Source: Siccibacter turicensis LMG 23730
Lineage (GTDB): Bacteria; Pseudomonadota; Gammaproteobacteria; Enterobacterales; Enterobacteriaceae
Length of the DNA: 64,000 nucleotides
NCBI RefSeq assembly: GCF_000463155.2
Contig: NZ_AWFZ01000028.1
Span: forward strand, 1,026,910 to 1,090,909
Direction: 5' to 3'
The position numbers and the translations under genes are program-made. The notes under the pieces were generated by a model. It was not told the origin of the DNA. It was given only the letters and a program-made list of their open reading frames with translations, and made no database searches. This document shows positions 12,081-23,291 of the stretch, piece after piece. How positions within the stretch are numbered: position 1 is the stretch's first letter; the number at the start of each line of letters is the position of its first letter.

Positions 12081-13454
12081 TTAGCGTAGTGCAGCGCGCC
12101 GCTTATCGTGGCGGCACTTAAACACCCAGCCCACCAGCAGGAGCGCAATCCAGGCGAAGCCCACGTACAGCGAGATGCGGGTTTCCGGGTGATAGCCGAT
12201 AAGGCCGATAATAAACACCAGGAACAGCAGCCCCACCACCGTGGTGAAGGCCCCGCCGGGGACTTTAAAGGTCAGCGCTTTCACCTCTTCCGGGGGCAGG
12301 CGTTTGCGGAACGCAATCTGCGACAGCAGGATCATGATCCACACCCATACCGTGGCGAAGGTCGCCAGCGAGGCGATCACCAGGAAGACGTTCTCCGGCA
12401 TGATGTAGTTGAGCCAGGCGGCAAACAGCAGCGCTACGGTCATCACCAGCACCGTGACCCACGGAATGCCTTTGCGCGAGGTTCTGGCAAACACTTTCGG
12501 GGCGCTGCCCTGCTCCGCCATGCCGTGCAGCATGCGGCCCACACCGAACACATCGCTGTTAATTGCCGACAGCGAGGCGGTCAGCACCACAAAGTTGAGA
12601 ATGCTGGCGGCAAAGGTTATGCCCAGATGCTGGAAGGTGAGGACAAACGGGCTGCCGTTGGTGCCGACCTGGTTCCACGGATAGATGGACATGATCACAA
12701 ACAGCGTACCGACGTAGAACACCAGGATGCGCATCGGCACCGAGTTGATGGCGCGCGGAATGGATTTCTGCGGGTCTTTCGCTTCCCCGGCGGTGATACC
12801 GATGATCTCAATGCCGCCGTAGGCGAACATCACCATCTGCAACGACATCACCATGCCGAGCCAGCCGTTGCTGAAGAAGCCACCGTTGGTCCACAGGTTG
12901 CTGATACCGGTCGGCTGTCCGCCGTTGCCGATACCCCAGATGATGATGCCGATACCGGCGGCGATCATGATGATAATGGTGGCAACTTTGAAGAACGAGA
13001 ACCAGAACTCCATCTCGCCGAACACCTTGACGCTCATCAGGTTCACCGCGCAGATGATCATCACCACGCTTAGCACCCAAATCCAGTGCGGCACCGTCGG
13101 GAACCAGACGCTCATATAGATGCCGAACGCCGTGACGTCGGCGATGGCGACAATCAGGATTTCAAAGCAGTAGGTCCAGCCGGTGATGTACCCCGCCAGC
13201 GGGCCGAGGTTCTCCTGGGCATAGCGCGAGAACGAACTGGCCGCCGGGTTATGCACCGACATCTCGCCAAGGGCGCGCATAATGATATAGGCCGCGACGC
13301 CGCCGATAATATACGCCAGCAGCACGCTCGGCCCGGCCATTTTGATGGCGTCCGCCGAACCATAAAAAAGCCCGGTGCCGATCGCCGAGCCTAACGCCAT
13401 AAAGCGGATGTGCCTTGTGCTCAAACCGCGTTTAAGCGAGTTCACCTTTTCCAT
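12081..13454 (-). CDS. proY: ProY, amino-acid permease (proline-specific, APC family)
   Basis: 457 residues, same as E. coli ProY, with about 12 membrane helices. The APC motif near the N-terminus is clear (RHIRFMALGSAIGTGLFYGSA). The ATG at 13454 is used because MEKVNSLKRGLSTRHIR aligns with E. coli MESKNKLKRGLSTRHIR; the frame continues to a GTG at 13475. Described in enterics as a cryptic proline transporter. It lies just behind brnQ but a terminator separates them. Confidence 0.94.
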   Translation of the reverse strand: MEKVNSLKRGLSTRHIRFMALGSAIGTGLFYGSADAIKMAGPSVLLAYIIGGVAAYIIMRALGEMSVHNPAASSFSRYAQENLGPLAGYITGWTYCFEILIVAIADVTAFGIYMSVWFPTVPHWIWVLSVVMIICAVNLMSVKVFGEMEFWFSFFKVATIIIMIAAGIGIIIWGIGNGGQPTGISNLWTNGGFFSNGWLGMVMSLQMVMFAYGGIEIIGITAGEAKDPQKSIPRAINSVPMRILVFYVGTLFVIMSIYPWNQVGTNGSPFVLTFQHLGITFAASILNFVVLTASLSAINSDVFGVGRMLHGMAEQGSAPKVFARTSRKGIPWVTVLVMTVALLFAAWLNYIMPENVFLVIASLATFATVWVWIMILLSQIAFRKRLPPEEVKALTFKVPGGAFTTVVGLLFLVFIIGLIGYHPETRISLYVGFAWIALLLVGWVFKCRHDKRRAALR

Positions 13455-13476
13455 CTTTTCTTTACCACCCAACACA

Positions 13477-13509
13477 ATAAAAAAACCACGGGGCGACTAC
13501 CCCGTGGTT
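13477..13509 (-). terminator. Terminator between brnQ and proY
   Basis: Minus strand: perfect 10-bp stem AACCACGGGG / CCCCGTGGTT with a 6-nt loop, followed by seven T residues. It stands 20 bp after the brnQ stop and 30 bp before the proY start, so proY would need readthrough or its own weak promoter. Confidence 0.9.
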
Positions 13510-13529
13510 AGACATAATACTGCACACGC

Positions 13530-14849
13530 TTAGTGCGCGTTTGACGTCGCTTGCCTTCCCGCAACGCGGTCCCAGATGATGGACGCGACCAGCACAATCA
13601 GAGACGGGATAAGCCACGCCAGATTCTGATCGGCCAGCGGCAGATGCTGCATCCAGCCCGGCAGCGCATCGGACAGCGCCGAGGTTTTGATGCCGTCAAT
13701 CACGCCGAACACCAGGCTGACGAACATCGCGGGCGCAATCACGCGGGTCGCGCTGTTCCACCACGGACGGGTGAAGCTTAACACAATCAGCACGATACAC
13801 GGCGGGTAAATGGCGGTCAGCACCGGCACGGAGATCTGAATCAGGTGGCTCAGACCGAGGTTTGACACCAGCATCGAGAAGCCGCCGAGGATAAATACCA
13901 GCGCGCGGTAGGAGAGCGGCAGGTACTGGGCGAAGAACTCTGCGCAGGCGCAGGTCAGGCCAACCGCCGTCACCATGCAGGCGATAAAGATCAGCGCCGC
14001 CAGCAGGAAGCTGCCCGCGTTACCGAAGGTATGCTGCACGTAAGCATGCAGAATTGCCGCGCCGTTAGCAGACTGATCCACCAGAATGGCGCTGTCTGAA
14101 CCCAGGCGGAACAGCGCCAGGTAGAGCAGCGTCAGGCCGACGCCGGCAATCAGACCGGCCCACACGGTATAGCGGGTCAGCAGGCGCGCTTCGGTGACGC
14201 CGCGCGAGCGGGCGGCGTTAACGATGACGATACCGAACACCAGCGCCCCGAGGGTATCCATGGTGAGATAGCCGTTCACAAACCCGTTCGAGAACGCGGC
14301 GTTTTGATAGGTGTCGGTGGCGACGCTGATGTCACCTGCCGGCCACATAATCGCGGCGAGGCTCAGCACTACCAGCGCAATAATTTTCAGCGGTGCCAGG
14401 AAGTTACCGACGGTATCCAGCAGCTTGCCCGGATAGAGCGACACGCCAATCACCAGCAGGAAGTAGACGATGCTGTAGATCAGCAGCGGCGCCACGCCGG
14501 TGCCGGTCAGCGGCGCGATGCCCACTTCAAAGGAGACGGTCGCGGTACGCGGTGTGGCGAACAGCGGCCCGACGGCGAGGTAGCACACCGTCGCCAGCAG
14601 CACGCCCGCCTTTTTACCGATAGGCGTGCTCAGGCTGTCAACACCGCCGCCCACGCGTGCCAGAGCGACAACCGTCAGCACCGGCAGACCAACCGCAGTC
14701 AGCAGAAAACCCAATGCGGCAGTCCAGACGTGTTCGCCTGCCTGTAAGCCAACCATTGGAGGGAAAATGATATTGCCTGCGCCAACGAACAGCGCAAAGG
14801 TCATAAAGCCCAGGGCAATAATGTCGCGTGATTTTAAGTGATGGGTCAT
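13530..14849 (-). CDS. brnQ: BrnQ, branched-chain amino-acid:cation symporter
   Basis: 439 residues, same as E. coli. Imports leucine, isoleucine and valine; LIVCS family with about 12 membrane segments. Start at 14849 gives [31 protein letters not shown], which aligns with the E. coli N-terminus. The open frame runs another 60 codons upstream to 15029, but that part is charged, cysteine-rich and without homology, and is rejected. Confidence 0.96.
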   Translation of the reverse strand: MTHHLKSRDIIALGFMTFALFVGAGNIIFPPMVGLQAGEHVWTAALGFLLTAVGLPVLTVVALARVGGGVDSLSTPIGKKAGVLLATVCYLAVGPLFATPRTATVSFEVGIAPLTGTGVAPLLIYSIVYFLLVIGVSLYPGKLLDTVGNFLAPLKIIALVVLSLAAIMWPAGDISVATDTYQNAAFSNGFVNGYLTMDTLGALVFGIVIVNAARSRGVTEARLLTRYTVWAGLIAGVGLTLLYLALFRLGSDSAILVDQSANGAAILHAYVQHTFGNAGSFLLAALIFIACMVTAVGLTCACAEFFAQYLPLSYRALVFILGGFSMLVSNLGLSHLIQISVPVLTAIYPPCIVLIVLSFTRPWWNSATRVIAPAMFVSLVFGVIDGIKTSALSDALPGWMQHLPLADQNLAWLIPSLIVLVASIIWDRVAGRQATSNAH

Positions 14850-15029
14850 AAAACTCTTACGGCTCGTGGATATGGTGTTGTGGTTAAAAAGATTTTTCAC
14901 CGGTAACGTGGCGAAAAAGTGGTGTTTACCTTGAAAGACAGCTGGATATGCTTCCCGATTACGCAGGTGGAGAATAGTTTTTCGATTTACCGCGCAATCA
15001 CAGTCTGACTGGTAACAACAGGGGCGCAA

Positions 15030-15052
15030 TTTAAACGCTTATAACGTTTAAA
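15030..15052. repeat. Operator-like inverted repeat upstream of brnQ
   Basis: Perfect 8-bp inverted repeat TTTAAACG / CGTTTAAA with a 7-bp spacer (CTTATAA). The size and AT-rich spacer suit a dimeric DNA-binding protein. It lies about 180 bp before the brnQ start. No regulator is assigned. Confidence 0.45.
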
Positions 15053-15207
15053 GGCAAGGTGGGATCGTAAAACCAGACTATTATTCCATTTACAGAAGCA
15101 AGGCCAGAGATAAACGCTATTTTCACGACTTTGCTGCGACCAATCATGCGACTAAAAAAGCATCAGCCGGCGAAATCTGTTCATCGGTTTTTCTGATGAC
15201 AGGCAGC

Positions 15208-15228
15208 AAAAAGGCCAGAAACCTGGCC
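15208..15228 (-). terminator. Terminator of phoBR
   Basis: Minus strand: 6-bp GC-rich stem GGCCAG / CTGGCC with loop GTTT, followed by five T residues. It lies 23 bp after the phoR stop. Confidence 0.85.
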
Positions 15229-15250
15229 TCTGGAAAGATAAGTTGGCGTT

Positions 15251-16561
15251 TTACGCCTGGGTAACGGCAGAGTTGGCCTGCACGATAAGCCGCTCCGGGA
15301 GCATGAAGGAGAAGCAGGCACCCTCACCCGGCGTGCTCTCGATATCAAGCCGCGCATCGTGGTGGTTCACCGCATGCTTCACAATTGCCAGTCCCAGTCC
15401 GCTGCCGCCGGTCTGACGCGACCGCGCTTTATCGACCCGGTAGAAACGCTCGGTGAGACGCGGAATATGCTGCTGCGCAATGCCCGGTCCGTTATCCGAT
15501 ACGCTAAACCACGCGCCGTGCGGCACGCGCTTCCAGCATACGGTAATCTCCGTGCCGGTCGGGGTATGGTTGACGGCGTTATAGACCAGGTTCGACATGG
15601 CGCTGCGCAGCTGCTCTTCGTTACCGAGCACTACCAGATCCGGTTCAATCTCAAAGTGCAGAACGTGATTGCCGTGGCTGAGGGTTTGCGCCTCGCGCTC
15701 CACCACCCGCAGCATCATCGGCACATCGATCTTTTCGTTGAGCACCAGCGCTGGCGACGCTTCGATTTTCGAGAGCGTCAGCAGCTGTCTGACCAGGCTC
15801 TCCATGCGGGAGGTCTGCTCGCGCATAGTGTGCAGCGCTTTTGAGCGCAGCGGCTCCTCCAGCTTCTGCTCCTGCATCATCTCCAGATACCCCTGCAACA
15901 CCGTCAGCGGCGTGCGCAGTTCGTGGCTGACGTTGGCGAAGAAGTTGCGTCGCGCGCCCTCAAGCTGGTGCATCTGGGTCACGTCCCGTGCGGCCATCAG
16001 CAGCTGCTGTTCGCTGTAGGGCATAATGCGGAACTCAAGGTGGCGGCCATTGTTAAGCACCAGATTGAGCGGGTGGGAGAAATCCTGTTTGTGGAGGTAG
16101 CTGGTAAACTCGGGGTAACGCAGCAGGTTGAGGATATTCTGCCCGTTATCGTCCGGCCAGCGCAGGCCTAACAGCTGCTGCGCCAGCCCGTTGCACCAGA
16201 AGATGGTGCCCTCTTCGGTGGTGAGGATCACCGCATCCGGCAGCGACTCGGCGCCGCTGCGAAAGCGTTTAATCAGGCTCCCCAGTTCACGGCGCCGTTT
16301 TTTGTTGCGCATCTGCATCTGGTAAAGCCCGTGCAGCAGAGGCTCCCAGCTTCCGCTGCCCGGCGGCGGCGTCATGCTGCGATCGACCCACAGCCACCAG
16401 GAAAGGCGGAGTAAATTCCAGAAATGCCAGATGAGCAACCCGGTTACCGCCGCCAGTAAAAACCACGGCAGATAGCCGAATATCGCGCCCAGAACCAGCG
16501 CCGGCAGGCAGCACATCGCCAGTTCCAGCACCAGTCTTTTCCATGACAGCCGTTCCAGCAC
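15251..16561 (-). CDS. phoR: PhoR, phosphate-responsive sensor histidine kinase
   Basis: 436 residues; starts with GTG like E. coli phoR. Two membrane helices (about 10-60), a basic linker, PAS domain (about 97-190), dimerisation domain with the phospho-accepting His213 ([13 protein letters not shown]), then the ATPase domain with [16 protein letters not shown] and [10 protein letters not shown]. Phosphorylates PhoB when phosphate is short and acts as its phosphatase when it is plentiful. Follows phoB by 21 bp in one operon. Confidence 0.97.
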   Translation of the reverse strand: MLERLSWKRLVLELAMCCLPALVLGAIFGYLPWFLLAAVTGLLIWHFWNLLRLSWWLWVDRSMTPPPGSGSWEPLLHGLYQMQMRNKKRRRELGSLIKRFRSGAESLPDAVILTTEEGTIFWCNGLAQQLLGLRWPDDNGQNILNLLRYPEFTSYLHKQDFSHPLNLVLNNGRHLEFRIMPYSEQQLLMAARDVTQMHQLEGARRNFFANVSHELRTPLTVLQGYLEMMQEQKLEEPLRSKALHTMREQTSRMESLVRQLLTLSKIEASPALVLNEKIDVPMMLRVVEREAQTLSHGNHVLHFEIEPDLVVLGNEEQLRSAMSNLVYNAVNHTPTGTEITVCWKRVPHGAWFSVSDNGPGIAQQHIPRLTERFYRVDKARSRQTGGSGLGLAIVKHAVNHHDARLDIESTPGEGACFSFMLPERLIVQANSAVTQA

Positions 16562-16582
16562 GGTTACACTCCCTTCAGATTG

Positions 16583-17272
16583 TCAGAAACGCGCAGAGAA
16601 GCGATAGCCCGTTCCGCGTACCGTTTGCACCATACGATCGTGGCCGCTGTGCTCCAGCGCCTTACGCAGGCGGCGAATATGCACATCTACCGTGCGATCT
16701 TCGACGTACACATTGGTGCCCCAGACGTTATTCAGCAGCTGTTCACGGCTGTAAACACGCTCCGGGTGAGTCATAAAGAAGTGTAACAGCTTGAACTCGG
16801 TTGGCCCCATATCGAGCGGGTTATCGCCGGTCATCACGCGATGCGATGACGGGTCGAGGCTCAGCCCCTGCATTTCAATCACCTCTTCCACCGCCATCGG
16901 CGAGATGCGGCGCATCACGGCTTTAATGCGCGCCACCAGCTCTTTGGGCGAAAAGGGTTTGGTGATGTAGTCGTCCGCGCCCGTCTCCAGGCCGCGCACC
17001 CGATCTTCCTCTTCGCCGCGCGCGGTCAGCATCATCACCGGAATATCGCGGGTCAGGGCTTCACGTTTGAGGTGCTTGATAAACTGCAGACCGGAACCGC
17101 CAGGCAGCATCCAGTCGAGCAAAATGAGATCCGGCCAGGGCTCATTCAGATTGTTTATTGCGCTGTCATAATCTTCGGCTTCAACAGGCTGAAAACCGTT
17201 TTGTTCGAGCACAAAGCACACCATTTCACGAATAGGAGCTTCGTCTTCTACGACCAGAATGCGTCTCGCCAT
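16583..17272 (-). CDS. phoB: PhoB, phosphate response regulator
   Basis: 229 residues, as in E. coli. Receiver domain with acidic pocket E9/D10 and phospho-acceptor Asp53 (LILLDWML), and the conserved Thr/Lys ([13 protein letters not shown]), then an OmpR-type winged helix ([13 protein letters not shown]). The start at 17272 gives [11 protein letters not shown]; an in-frame extension to 17317 crosses the promoter and is rejected. Autoregulated through the Pho box upstream. Confidence 0.97.
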   Translation of the reverse strand: MARRILVVEDEAPIREMVCFVLEQNGFQPVEAEDYDSAINNLNEPWPDLILLDWMLPGGSGLQFIKHLKREALTRDIPVMMLTARGEEEDRVRGLETGADDYITKPFSPKELVARIKAVMRRISPMAVEEVIEMQGLSLDPSSHRVMTGDNPLDMGPTEFKLLHFFMTHPERVYSREQLLNNVWGTNVYVEDRTVDVHIRRLRKALEHSGHDRMVQTVRGTGYRFSARF

Positions 17273-17315
17273 AATTTGCCCTGTTATATAAGTCACCAAT
17301 ATTAAACGCGGCGCC

Positions 17316-17349
17316 ATTATGCTTCACATTTATGACAGATTTATGAAAA
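17316..17349 (-). promoter_or_regulatory. phoB promoter: Pho box and -10
   Basis: On the minus strand a Pho box of two TCATAAA-type direct repeats (TTTTCATAAATCTGTCATAA, 17349-17330) precedes a -10 CATAAT (17321-17316). This is the standard layout in which PhoB replaces the -35 element, and it closely resembles the E. coli phoB promoter. Confidence 0.88.
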
Positions 17350-17457
17350 ACATGACCATTCTATGACCGCAGAAAGCGGTTGCGCCATCCATCGCGACAT
17401 CTCACGCTCAGCTTGTTTATAATCGCCCCCACGCATTTTTTCCACGAAGGACCTCGC

Positions 17458-18672
17458 ATGCGCCTGCTTCACACCTCAGACTGGCACCTTGGGCAGAACT
17501 TTTACACGAAAAGCCGTGCCGCCGAGCATCAGGCCTTTCTCGACTGGCTGATCGCCGCCGCCCGTCAGCATGAGGTGGACGCCATTATCGTCGCCGGGGA
17601 TATTTTCGATACCGGCACGCCCCCGAGCTACGCGCGCGAGCTGTATAACCGCTTTGTGGTCAACCTACAGGCCACCGGCTGTCAGCTGATTGTGATGGGC
17701 GGCAACCACGACTCGGTTGCCACGCTCAACGAATCCCGCGAGCTGCTGGCCTGCCTCAACACCTGGGTGTTCGCCAGCGCCGGCGTGGTGCCGGAGAACC
17801 AGGCGCGCGAGCTGAAACGGCGGGACGGCACCCCGGGGGCCATCCTCTGCCCGGTGCCCTTCCTGCGTCCGCGCGACATTATCAAAAGCCAGGCGGGGCT
17901 GTCGGGAAGTGAAAAACAAGCCCAGCTGCTGCACGCCATCACCGACCATTATCAGCAGTGCTATGCCGCGGCCTGCGCCCTGCGCGGCGACCGGGCGCTG
18001 CCGATCATCGCCACCGGCCACCTGACCACCGTCGGTGCCAGTAAAAGTGACGCGGTACGCGACATCTACATCGGCACGCTCGAAGCCTTCCCGGCGGAGC
18101 GTTTCCCCGCGGCGGATTATATCGCGCTCGGGCACATCCATCGCCCGCAAAAAGTGGTAGCCAGCGGCCATATTCGCTACAGCGGGTCGCCCATCGCCCT
18201 GAGCTTTGACGAAACCGGCAGCGAGAAAAGCGTGCTGCTGGTGGAGTTCAGCGACGGCAAACTCCAGCAGGTCACGCCCCTGCCGGTGCCGGTCACCCAG
18301 CCGCTGGCGGTGCTGAAAGGCGATCTGGCCGCCATTGAGAGCCAGCTGGAACGCTGGCGCGATGCCCCGGCCGACCCCAAAGTATGGCTGGATATCGAAG
18401 TGAGCGGCGACGCGGTGATGTTCGACATGCAGCGTCAGGTGCTGGCGATGACGGAAGATCTGCCGGTAGAGGTGGTGTTGCTGCGCCGCAGCCGCGAGCA
18501 GCGCGCCCTGATGCTGTCGGGCCAGCACTACGAAACCCTCAGCGAACTGCGGGTAGAGGAGGTGTTCGATCGCCGTCTGGCGCTGGAGTCGCTGGAGGAT
18601 GACGAGGCGAAAGCGCTGCATCAGCTGTTTGCCAGAACGCTCAACGGCCTGCACGAAGGGGAAGACGCATGA
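17458..18672 (+). CDS. sbcD: SbcD, nuclease subunit of SbcCD (Mre11 type)
   Basis: 404 residues. Metallophosphoesterase that with SbcC opens and degrades hairpins and blocked DNA ends. All metal-binding motifs are present: [29 protein letters not shown] and GHIHRPQ. The ATG at 17458 is chosen over an in-frame start at 17380 because homologs begin [13 protein letters not shown]. The stop overlaps the sbcC start by 4 bp. Confidence 0.97.
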   Translation: MRLLHTSDWHLGQNFYTKSRAAEHQAFLDWLIAAARQHEVDAIIVAGDIFDTGTPPSYARELYNRFVVNLQATGCQLIVMGGNHDSVATLNESRELLACLNTWVFASAGVVPENQARELKRRDGTPGAILCPVPFLRPRDIIKSQAGLSGSEKQAQLLHAITDHYQQCYAAACALRGDRALPIIATGHLTTVGASKSDAVRDIYIGTLEAFPAERFPAADYIALGHIHRPQKVVASGHIRYSGSPIALSFDETGSEKSVLLVEFSDGKLQQVTPLPVPVTQPLAVLKGDLAAIESQLERWRDAPADPKVWLDIEVSGDAVMFDMQRQVLAMTEDLPVEVVLLRRSREQRALMLSGQHYETLSELRVEEVFDRRLALESLEDDEAKALHQLFARTLNGLHEGEDA

Positions 18673-21600
18673 AAATTCTCAGCCTGCGACTGAAAAATCT
18701 CAACTCCCTCAAGGGCGAATGGAAAATCGACTTTACCGCCGAGCCGTTCGCCAGTAACGGCCTGTTTGCCATTACCGGGCCTACCGGGGCGGGCAAAACC
18801 ACGCTGCTCGACGCCATCTGCCTGGCGCTTTACCACAAGACCCCGCGCCTGAGTAACATCTCCCAGACCCAGAACGACCTGATGACCCGCGACACCGCCG
18901 AGTGTCTGGCCGAGGTAGAGTTTGAGGTGAAAGGCGTGGCGTACCGCGCCTTCTGGAGCCAGTACCGGGCGCGCGGCCTGATCGACGGCAACCTGCAGGC
19001 GCCGCGCGTCGAACTGGCGCGGGTGGATGACGGCACCATCCTCGCCGATAAGATTAAAGACAAGATCGACATGGTCGCCAGCCTTACCGGGCTGGACTAC
19101 GACCGCTTTACCCGCTCGATGATGCTCTCCCAGGGGCAGTTCGCCGCGTTTCTCAACGCCGATGCCAAAGAGCGCGCGGAGCTGCTGGAGGAGCTGACCG
19201 GCACCGAGATCTACGGCATTCTCTCCGCCAGGGTATTTGAGCGGCACAAAGAGGCGCGCATTGCGCTGGAAAAAATCGAAGCCCAGGCGCAGGGCGTGGT
19301 GCTGCTGGACGATGAGCAGCAACAGCAGCTGGCTCAACGTTTGCAGGTACTTACTGACGAAGAGAAGCAGCTGCTGGCCGAACAGCAGACGCTTCAGGCG
19401 CAGCAGCAGTGGCTCAGCCAGCGTGGCGGGCTGACGGCGGAACAGCAGCGCGCGCGTCAGGCGCTGACCGAGGCAGAGCAGGCGCTCCGGAACGCCGCCC
19501 CTGAACTGGAAACGCTCGCCCGCGCCCTGCCCGCCGAACGGCTGCGCCCCCACTGGCAGCAGCGCCAGGAGCGTCAGCAGGCGCAGCAGCAGATCGCCAG
19601 CCAGACAGAAAGTGTAAGTACTCGCTTACAGCAGGCCACCTTGCGCCGTCAGCAGATCCGCCAGTATGCCGCCGCTCAGCTGGCGCAGCTTAACGGCGAA
19701 ACGCAGCAGGTGCAGAACTGGCTGCGTGAGCACGACCGCTTCCGCCTGTGGAGCGCCGAGCTGGCCGGGTGGCGCGTGGCGTTCACCCAGCAGCAGCGCG
19801 ATGACAAGCATCTCTCCGACCTGCGTAGCGCCATTCTCGCCAGCCAGCAGCGGCTGGACTCGCTGCCGGACCCGGCCTTGACCCTGACGCGGGAGGAAGT
19901 GAGCGCCAATTTACAGCAGTTGACGGCGGCGCGCGCCGGACGCCAGCAACTCGCCCAGCTCCAGCCGCAGTTTGCCGCGCTGGATCAGCGACGCACCGAG
20001 CGCGAGCGCGAGCTTGCCGAGCTGGACAAGCAGATTGCCGAGGGCGACAGTGCGCTGGCCGTCAAACGCCAGCAGTACAAGGACAAGCGTCAGCACGAAA
20101 GCGATCTGGAAAAGTTGGTGGAGCAGGAGCGCGTGATCCTCAGCCTCGAGCAGGAGCGCGCCCGGCTGCAGCCGGACACGCCCTGCCCGCTGTGCGGCTC
20201 TACGCAGCACCCGGCGGTCGCCGCCTATCAGGCGCTCCAGCCCGGCGAGAACACCCAACGGCTGGCCGGCCTGAAGCAAGAGGTCGCGACCCTTGCCGAA
20301 CAGGGTTTTGCCCTGAAAGGCCAGCTCGACACCCAGCGCCAGCAGCGTACCCGGCTGGCCGCCGCGCTCACCGCCATGCAGGAGGAAGAGCAGGCGCTCT
20401 CTTCACGCTGGCATCAGCAGTGCGCCGCGCTCAACGTCTCCCTGACGCCACGGGACGACGTCAACGGCTGGCTGGCGCAGGAGGAGCGGCGCGAAACGCA
20501 GCTGCGCCAGCTGGACGAACGCCTGACGCTGGCCGCCCAGCTGCAGGCCGACCAGCAGCGCTACGACCGCCAGCTTGCCGACGTTAACCAGCAGCGCGAC
20601 GCGCTGCGTACCGCGCTGGAGGCGGTCGGGCTTGACTCTCCGGCAGCGGGCGACGCCCAGGCCTGGCTGGCGGCACGTCAGCAGGAGGCCCGGGCGTGGC
20701 AGCAGCATCAGGAGCAGCTCCCGCAGCTTCACGAGCGTACCCGGACGCTTGAAACCCTGCTCGCGGCCATCGACGACGACGGGACCACCCCCCCGCCGCT
20801 TCCCGAGCGCGAGCAGGCCGATGCGCTGCGCGACTGGCAGGCGCTGCACAGCGAGTGCCACACCCTCGACGGCCAGCTCCGGCTGCTGCACACGCAGCGT
20901 CAGCAGAGCGATCGCGAGGCGGCCCGCGCCGCAGAGCAGTTCGAAACCGCGCTGCGCGACAGCCCGTTCCACGACGAGGCCGACTTCCTCAGCGCGCTGC
21001 TGGATGAGGCCCGGCGCGTGGCGCTTGAGCAGCGCAAGCAGCAGCTGGAACGCCAGCAGCAGCAGTGCGGCGTGCTGTTGCAGCAGGCGGAAAGCGCGCT
21101 GGCGCAGCATCAGGCGGCGCGGCCTGCCCAGCTGGCAGAGGATGCCGATCTGTCCCTCGTATCCTCCCGGCTGGCAGAGCTGGCCCAGCGGCTGCGCGAC
21201 ACCACCACGCGCCAGGGGGAGATCGCCCAGCAGCAGCGTCAGGATGCGGAGAACCGCGCCCGGCTTGCCGGTCTGCAACAGGAGATTGCCCACGCCCGCC
21301 AGGAGCTGGATACCTGGGGTCAGCTCAACCACCTGATTGGCTCGCAGAAGGGCGATAAGTTCCGCAAGTTCGCCCAGGGCCTGACGCTCGATAACCTGGT
21401 GTGGCTGGCGAACAACCAGCTGACCCGTCTGCACGGGCGCTATCTGCTTAAGCGTAAGGCCAGCGATGCGCTGGAGCTTGAGGTGGTGGATACCTGGCAG
21501 GGTGACGCGGAGCGCGACACGCGCACGCTCTCCGGCGGCGAGAGTTTCCTGGTCAGCCTTGCGCTGGCGCTGGCGCTCTCGGATCTGGTGAGCTACAAAA

Positions 21601-21830
21601 CGCGCATCGACTCGCTGTTCCTGGACGAAGGTTTCGGCACGCTCGATGCCGAAACGCTGGATATTGCCCTGGACGCGCTGGACGCGCTCAACGCCAGCGG
21701 GAAAACCATCGGCGTGATAAGCCACGTCGAGGCGATGAAGGAGCGCATCCCGGTGCAGATCAAGGTGCAGAAGCTCAACGGGCTGGGCATCAGCCGCCTG
21801 GCGCGGGAGTTTGCGGTGAAGGCGACGTAA
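18669..21830 (+). CDS. sbcC: SbcC, ATPase subunit of SbcCD (Rad50 type)
   Basis: 1053 residues (1048 in E. coli). Walker [10 protein letters not shown] at 37-45, long Gln/Ala/Leu-rich coiled coil, zinc-hook motif CPLC at 506-509, second coiled coil, ABC signature LSGGESF near residue 955 and Walker [13 protein letters not shown]. Dimerises through the hook and clamps DNA for SbcD. The very high Gln-Arg-Leu content produces long antisense open frames, which are shadows. Overlaps sbcD by ATGA. Confidence 0.97.
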   Translation: MKILSLRLKNLNSLKGEWKIDFTAEPFASNGLFAITGPTGAGKTTLLDAICLALYHKTPRLSNISQTQNDLMTRDTAECLAEVEFEVKGVAYRAFWSQYRARGLIDGNLQAPRVELARVDDGTILADKIKDKIDMVASLTGLDYDRFTRSMMLSQGQFAAFLNADAKERAELLEELTGTEIYGILSARVFERHKEARIALEKIEAQAQGVVLLDDEQQQQLAQRLQVLTDEEKQLLAEQQTLQAQQQWLSQRGGLTAEQQRARQALTEAEQALRNAAPELETLARALPAERLRPHWQQRQERQQAQQQIASQTESVSTRLQQATLRRQQIRQYAAAQLAQLNGETQQVQNWLREHDRFRLWSAELAGWRVAFTQQQRDDKHLSDLRSAILASQQRLDSLPDPALTLTREEVSANLQQLTAARAGRQQLAQLQPQFAALDQRRTERERELAELDKQIAEGDSALAVKRQQYKDKRQHESDLEKLVEQERVILSLEQERARLQPDTPCPLCGSTQHPAVAAYQALQPGENTQRLAGLKQEVATLAEQGFALKGQLDTQRQQRTRLAAALTAMQEEEQALSSRWHQQCAALNVSLTPRDDVNGWLAQEERRETQLRQLDERLTLAAQLQADQQRYDRQLADVNQQRDALRTALEAVGLDSPAAGDAQAWLAARQQEARAWQQHQEQLPQLHERTRTLETLLAAIDDDGTTPPPLPEREQADALRDWQALHSECHTLDGQLRLLHTQRQQSDREAARAAEQFETALRDSPFHDEADFLSALLDEARRVALEQRKQQLERQQQQCGVLLQQAESALAQHQAARPAQLAEDADLSLVSSRLAELAQRLRDTTTRQGEIAQQQRQDAENRARLAGLQQEIAHARQELDTWGQLNHLIGSQKGDKFRKFAQGLTLDNLVWLANNQLTRLHGRYLLKRKASDALELEVVDTWQGDAERDTRTLSGGESFLVSLALALALSDLVSYKTRIDSLFLDEGFGTLDAETLDIALDALDALNASGKTIGVISHVEAMKERIPVQIKVQKLNGLGISRLAREFAVKAT

Positions 21831-21839
21831 CGCCAGCGG

Positions 21840-22595
21840 TCACGCCCTGATAATCGCGATCCCGCGCGCGGCGAACGGCGCGGTCAGGCTCTCCTCCAGG
21901 CTGCGCTCCACCACCAGCGTATTGACCAGCGAGACATCGCCGATCACCCAGCGCGAGGCGGTGTTGATCTTCTCCGCCGAGGCCAGCACTACGGTCTCGG
22001 CGGCGCGCGACGCGAAGGCCCGTTTGACGCACGACTCCTCATAATCCCCGGTGCTTAACCCCGCCTCGCAGTGGACGCCGGTGACGCCCATGAAGAACAG
22101 ATCGGCGCGCACGTTGGCGATCCCCTCGATCGCGGCCGCCCCCACCGCCACCAGTGAATGCTTGTACAGCCGCCCGCCGATCGTGATCACTTCGATATGC
22201 GGGTGATCCGCCAGCGCCAGCGCAATGCTCGGGCTGTGCGTCACCACCGTCAGCTCAAGGCTGTGGGGCAGACACGCCACCAGCTCGGCGGTGGTGGTGC
22301 CGCCATCGATAATCACCACCTGCCCCGGTTCAATCAGCGCCGCCCCGCGCCGGGCGATAGCGCGTTTGGAATCCAGCGCCAGGGTTTTGCGCTCGGCAAA
22401 GGGGGCAATCGCCGCGGAGGCTGGCAGCGCGCCGCCGTGCACGCGTTGAAGCAGCCCTTCCGCCGAAAGCTCGCGCAGATCGCGCCGTATGGTGTCCTCG
22501 GACACGCCGAACGTTTCGCTCAGCGTCTTCGATACCACCTGCCCGTCGGCGGCCAGCTGCTCCAGGATGCGCTGTTTACGTTGTGACGTCAGCAT
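21840..22595 (-). CDS. DeoR-family transcriptional regulator
   Basis: 251 residues. N-terminal DeoR winged helix ([36 protein letters not shown]) and a C-terminal DeoRC sugar-phosphate sensor domain with [24 protein letters not shown], and the D-LFFMG-GVH motif. Such regulators usually bind a phosphorylated sugar or nucleoside. Start at 22595 follows AAGGGG. Convergent and close to sbcC (9 bp between stops). Divergent from a NudK-like gene with a repeat array between them, so it may control both. Replaces araJ of the E. coli order. Confidence 0.88.
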   Translation of the reverse strand: MLTSQRKQRILEQLAADGQVVSKTLSETFGVSEDTIRRDLRELSAEGLLQRVHGGALPASAAIAPFAERKTLALDSKRAIARRGAALIEPGQVVIIDGGTTTAELVACLPHSLELTVVTHSPSIALALADHPHIEVITIGGRLYKHSLVAVGAAAIEGIANVRADLFFMGVTGVHCEAGLSTGDYEESCVKRAFASRAAETVVLASAEKINTASRWVIGDVSLVNTLVVERSLEESLTAPFAARGIAIIRA

Positions 22596-22605
22596 AAAAA
22601 CCCCT

Positions 22606-22639
22606 TGCACGAAATTGCATGATGATGCACAAATATGCA
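22606..22639. promoter_or_regulatory. Phased TGCA array, putative operator of the DeoR/Nudix pair
   Basis: Four TGCA tetramers start at 22606, 22616, 22626 and 22636, exactly 10 bp apart, so they face the same side of the helix. The two central ones form an inverted repeat TTGCATGATGATGCAC. The array starts 11 bp before the regulator ATG and ends 36 bp before the Nudix ATG, the right place for autoregulation and joint control. Binding is inferred, not shown. Confidence 0.55.
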
Positions 22640-22674
22640 CACAATGTGGCTATCCTAAGGCTGAAGGGGGAAGG

Positions 22675-23271
22675 ATGCAATCTGAACATGCAAGAATACG
22701 CACCATTAGCAGTGAAGTGCTGTCGGACGACTGGTATCTGCTCAAGAAGTACACCTTTGAACAACAGCGGCGCGACGGGGAGTGGCAGCGGCAGAGTCGC
22801 GAAGTGTACGATCGCGGCAACGGCGCAACGATCCTGCTCTACAACCGCGCGCAGCGCACCGTGATCCTGACCCGCCAGTTTCGCTACCCGGTGTTCGTCA
22901 ACGGGCACAATGGCTTTCTGCTGGAGGCGGCGGCTGGCCTGCTCGACAGTAGCGATCCCGAAACCCGCATTCGCGCCGAAGCGCAGGAGGAGACCGGGTA
23001 TCAGGTCGCAGAGGTTGAGCACGTGTTTGACGCCTTCATGAGCCCCGGCTCGGTCACCGAAAAGCTGCACTTTTTTGTCGCCGAATATCAGGCCAGCCAG
23101 CGAACGACGGACGGCGGCGGCGTGAAGGACGAAGGGGAGGATATCGAAGTGGTGGAGATGCCGTTCCAGGAAGCCATGACCGCCATCCGCGACGGGCGGA
23201 TTGTCGATGCCAAGACCATCATGCTGCTCCAGCACCTTGCACTGAACCAGTTTGCCGGGGAACGCGAATAA
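22675..23271 (+). CDS. NudK-like Nudix hydrolase
   Basis: 198 residues. Strongly resembles E. coli NudK, a GDP-mannose pyrophosphatase (shared [24 protein letters not shown]...[19 protein letters not shown]). The Nudix box runs from about residue 95 with AEAQEETGY at its core. Hydrolyses nucleoside diphosphates linked to another group, probably a sugar. Start chosen after GGGGGAAGG; a longer frame upstream overlaps the regulator. Divergent from the DeoR-type regulator, which suggests sugar-phosphate-linked control. Confidence 0.85.
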   Translation: MQSEHARIRTISSEVLSDDWYLLKKYTFEQQRRDGEWQRQSREVYDRGNGATILLYNRAQRTVILTRQFRYPVFVNGHNGFLLEAAAGLLDSSDPETRIRAEAQEETGYQVAEVEHVFDAFMSPGSVTEKLHFFVAEYQASQRTTDGGGVKDEGEDIEVVEMPFQEAMTAIRDGRIVDAKTIMLLQHLALNQFAGERE

Positions 23272-23291
23272 CTTTCGTCCGGCAGGCGGAT

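Larger units (their letters stand above)
14850..15250. other. brnQ leader and phoR-brnQ intergenic region
   Basis: Four hundred bases without a convincing gene. Contains the brnQ promoter region, an operator-like inverted repeat at 15030-15052 and the phoBR terminator at 15208-15228. No small open frame with a ribosome site was seen. Confidence 0.6.

Noticed and set aside
12108-13073. A 321-codon frame antisense to proY, rich in His and Gln
   Set aside because: Arises from membrane-helix codons read backward; no plausible protein.
14850-15029. Sixty-codon N-terminal extension of BrnQ
   Set aside because: It lacks homology and would place a charged, cysteine-rich tail before the first membrane helix; ATG 14849 matches the family.
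20403-21725. A 440-codon open frame antisense to sbcC
   Set aside because: The repetitive Gln/Leu/Ala codons of the SbcC coiled coil leave the reverse frame open; no ribosome site and no homology.
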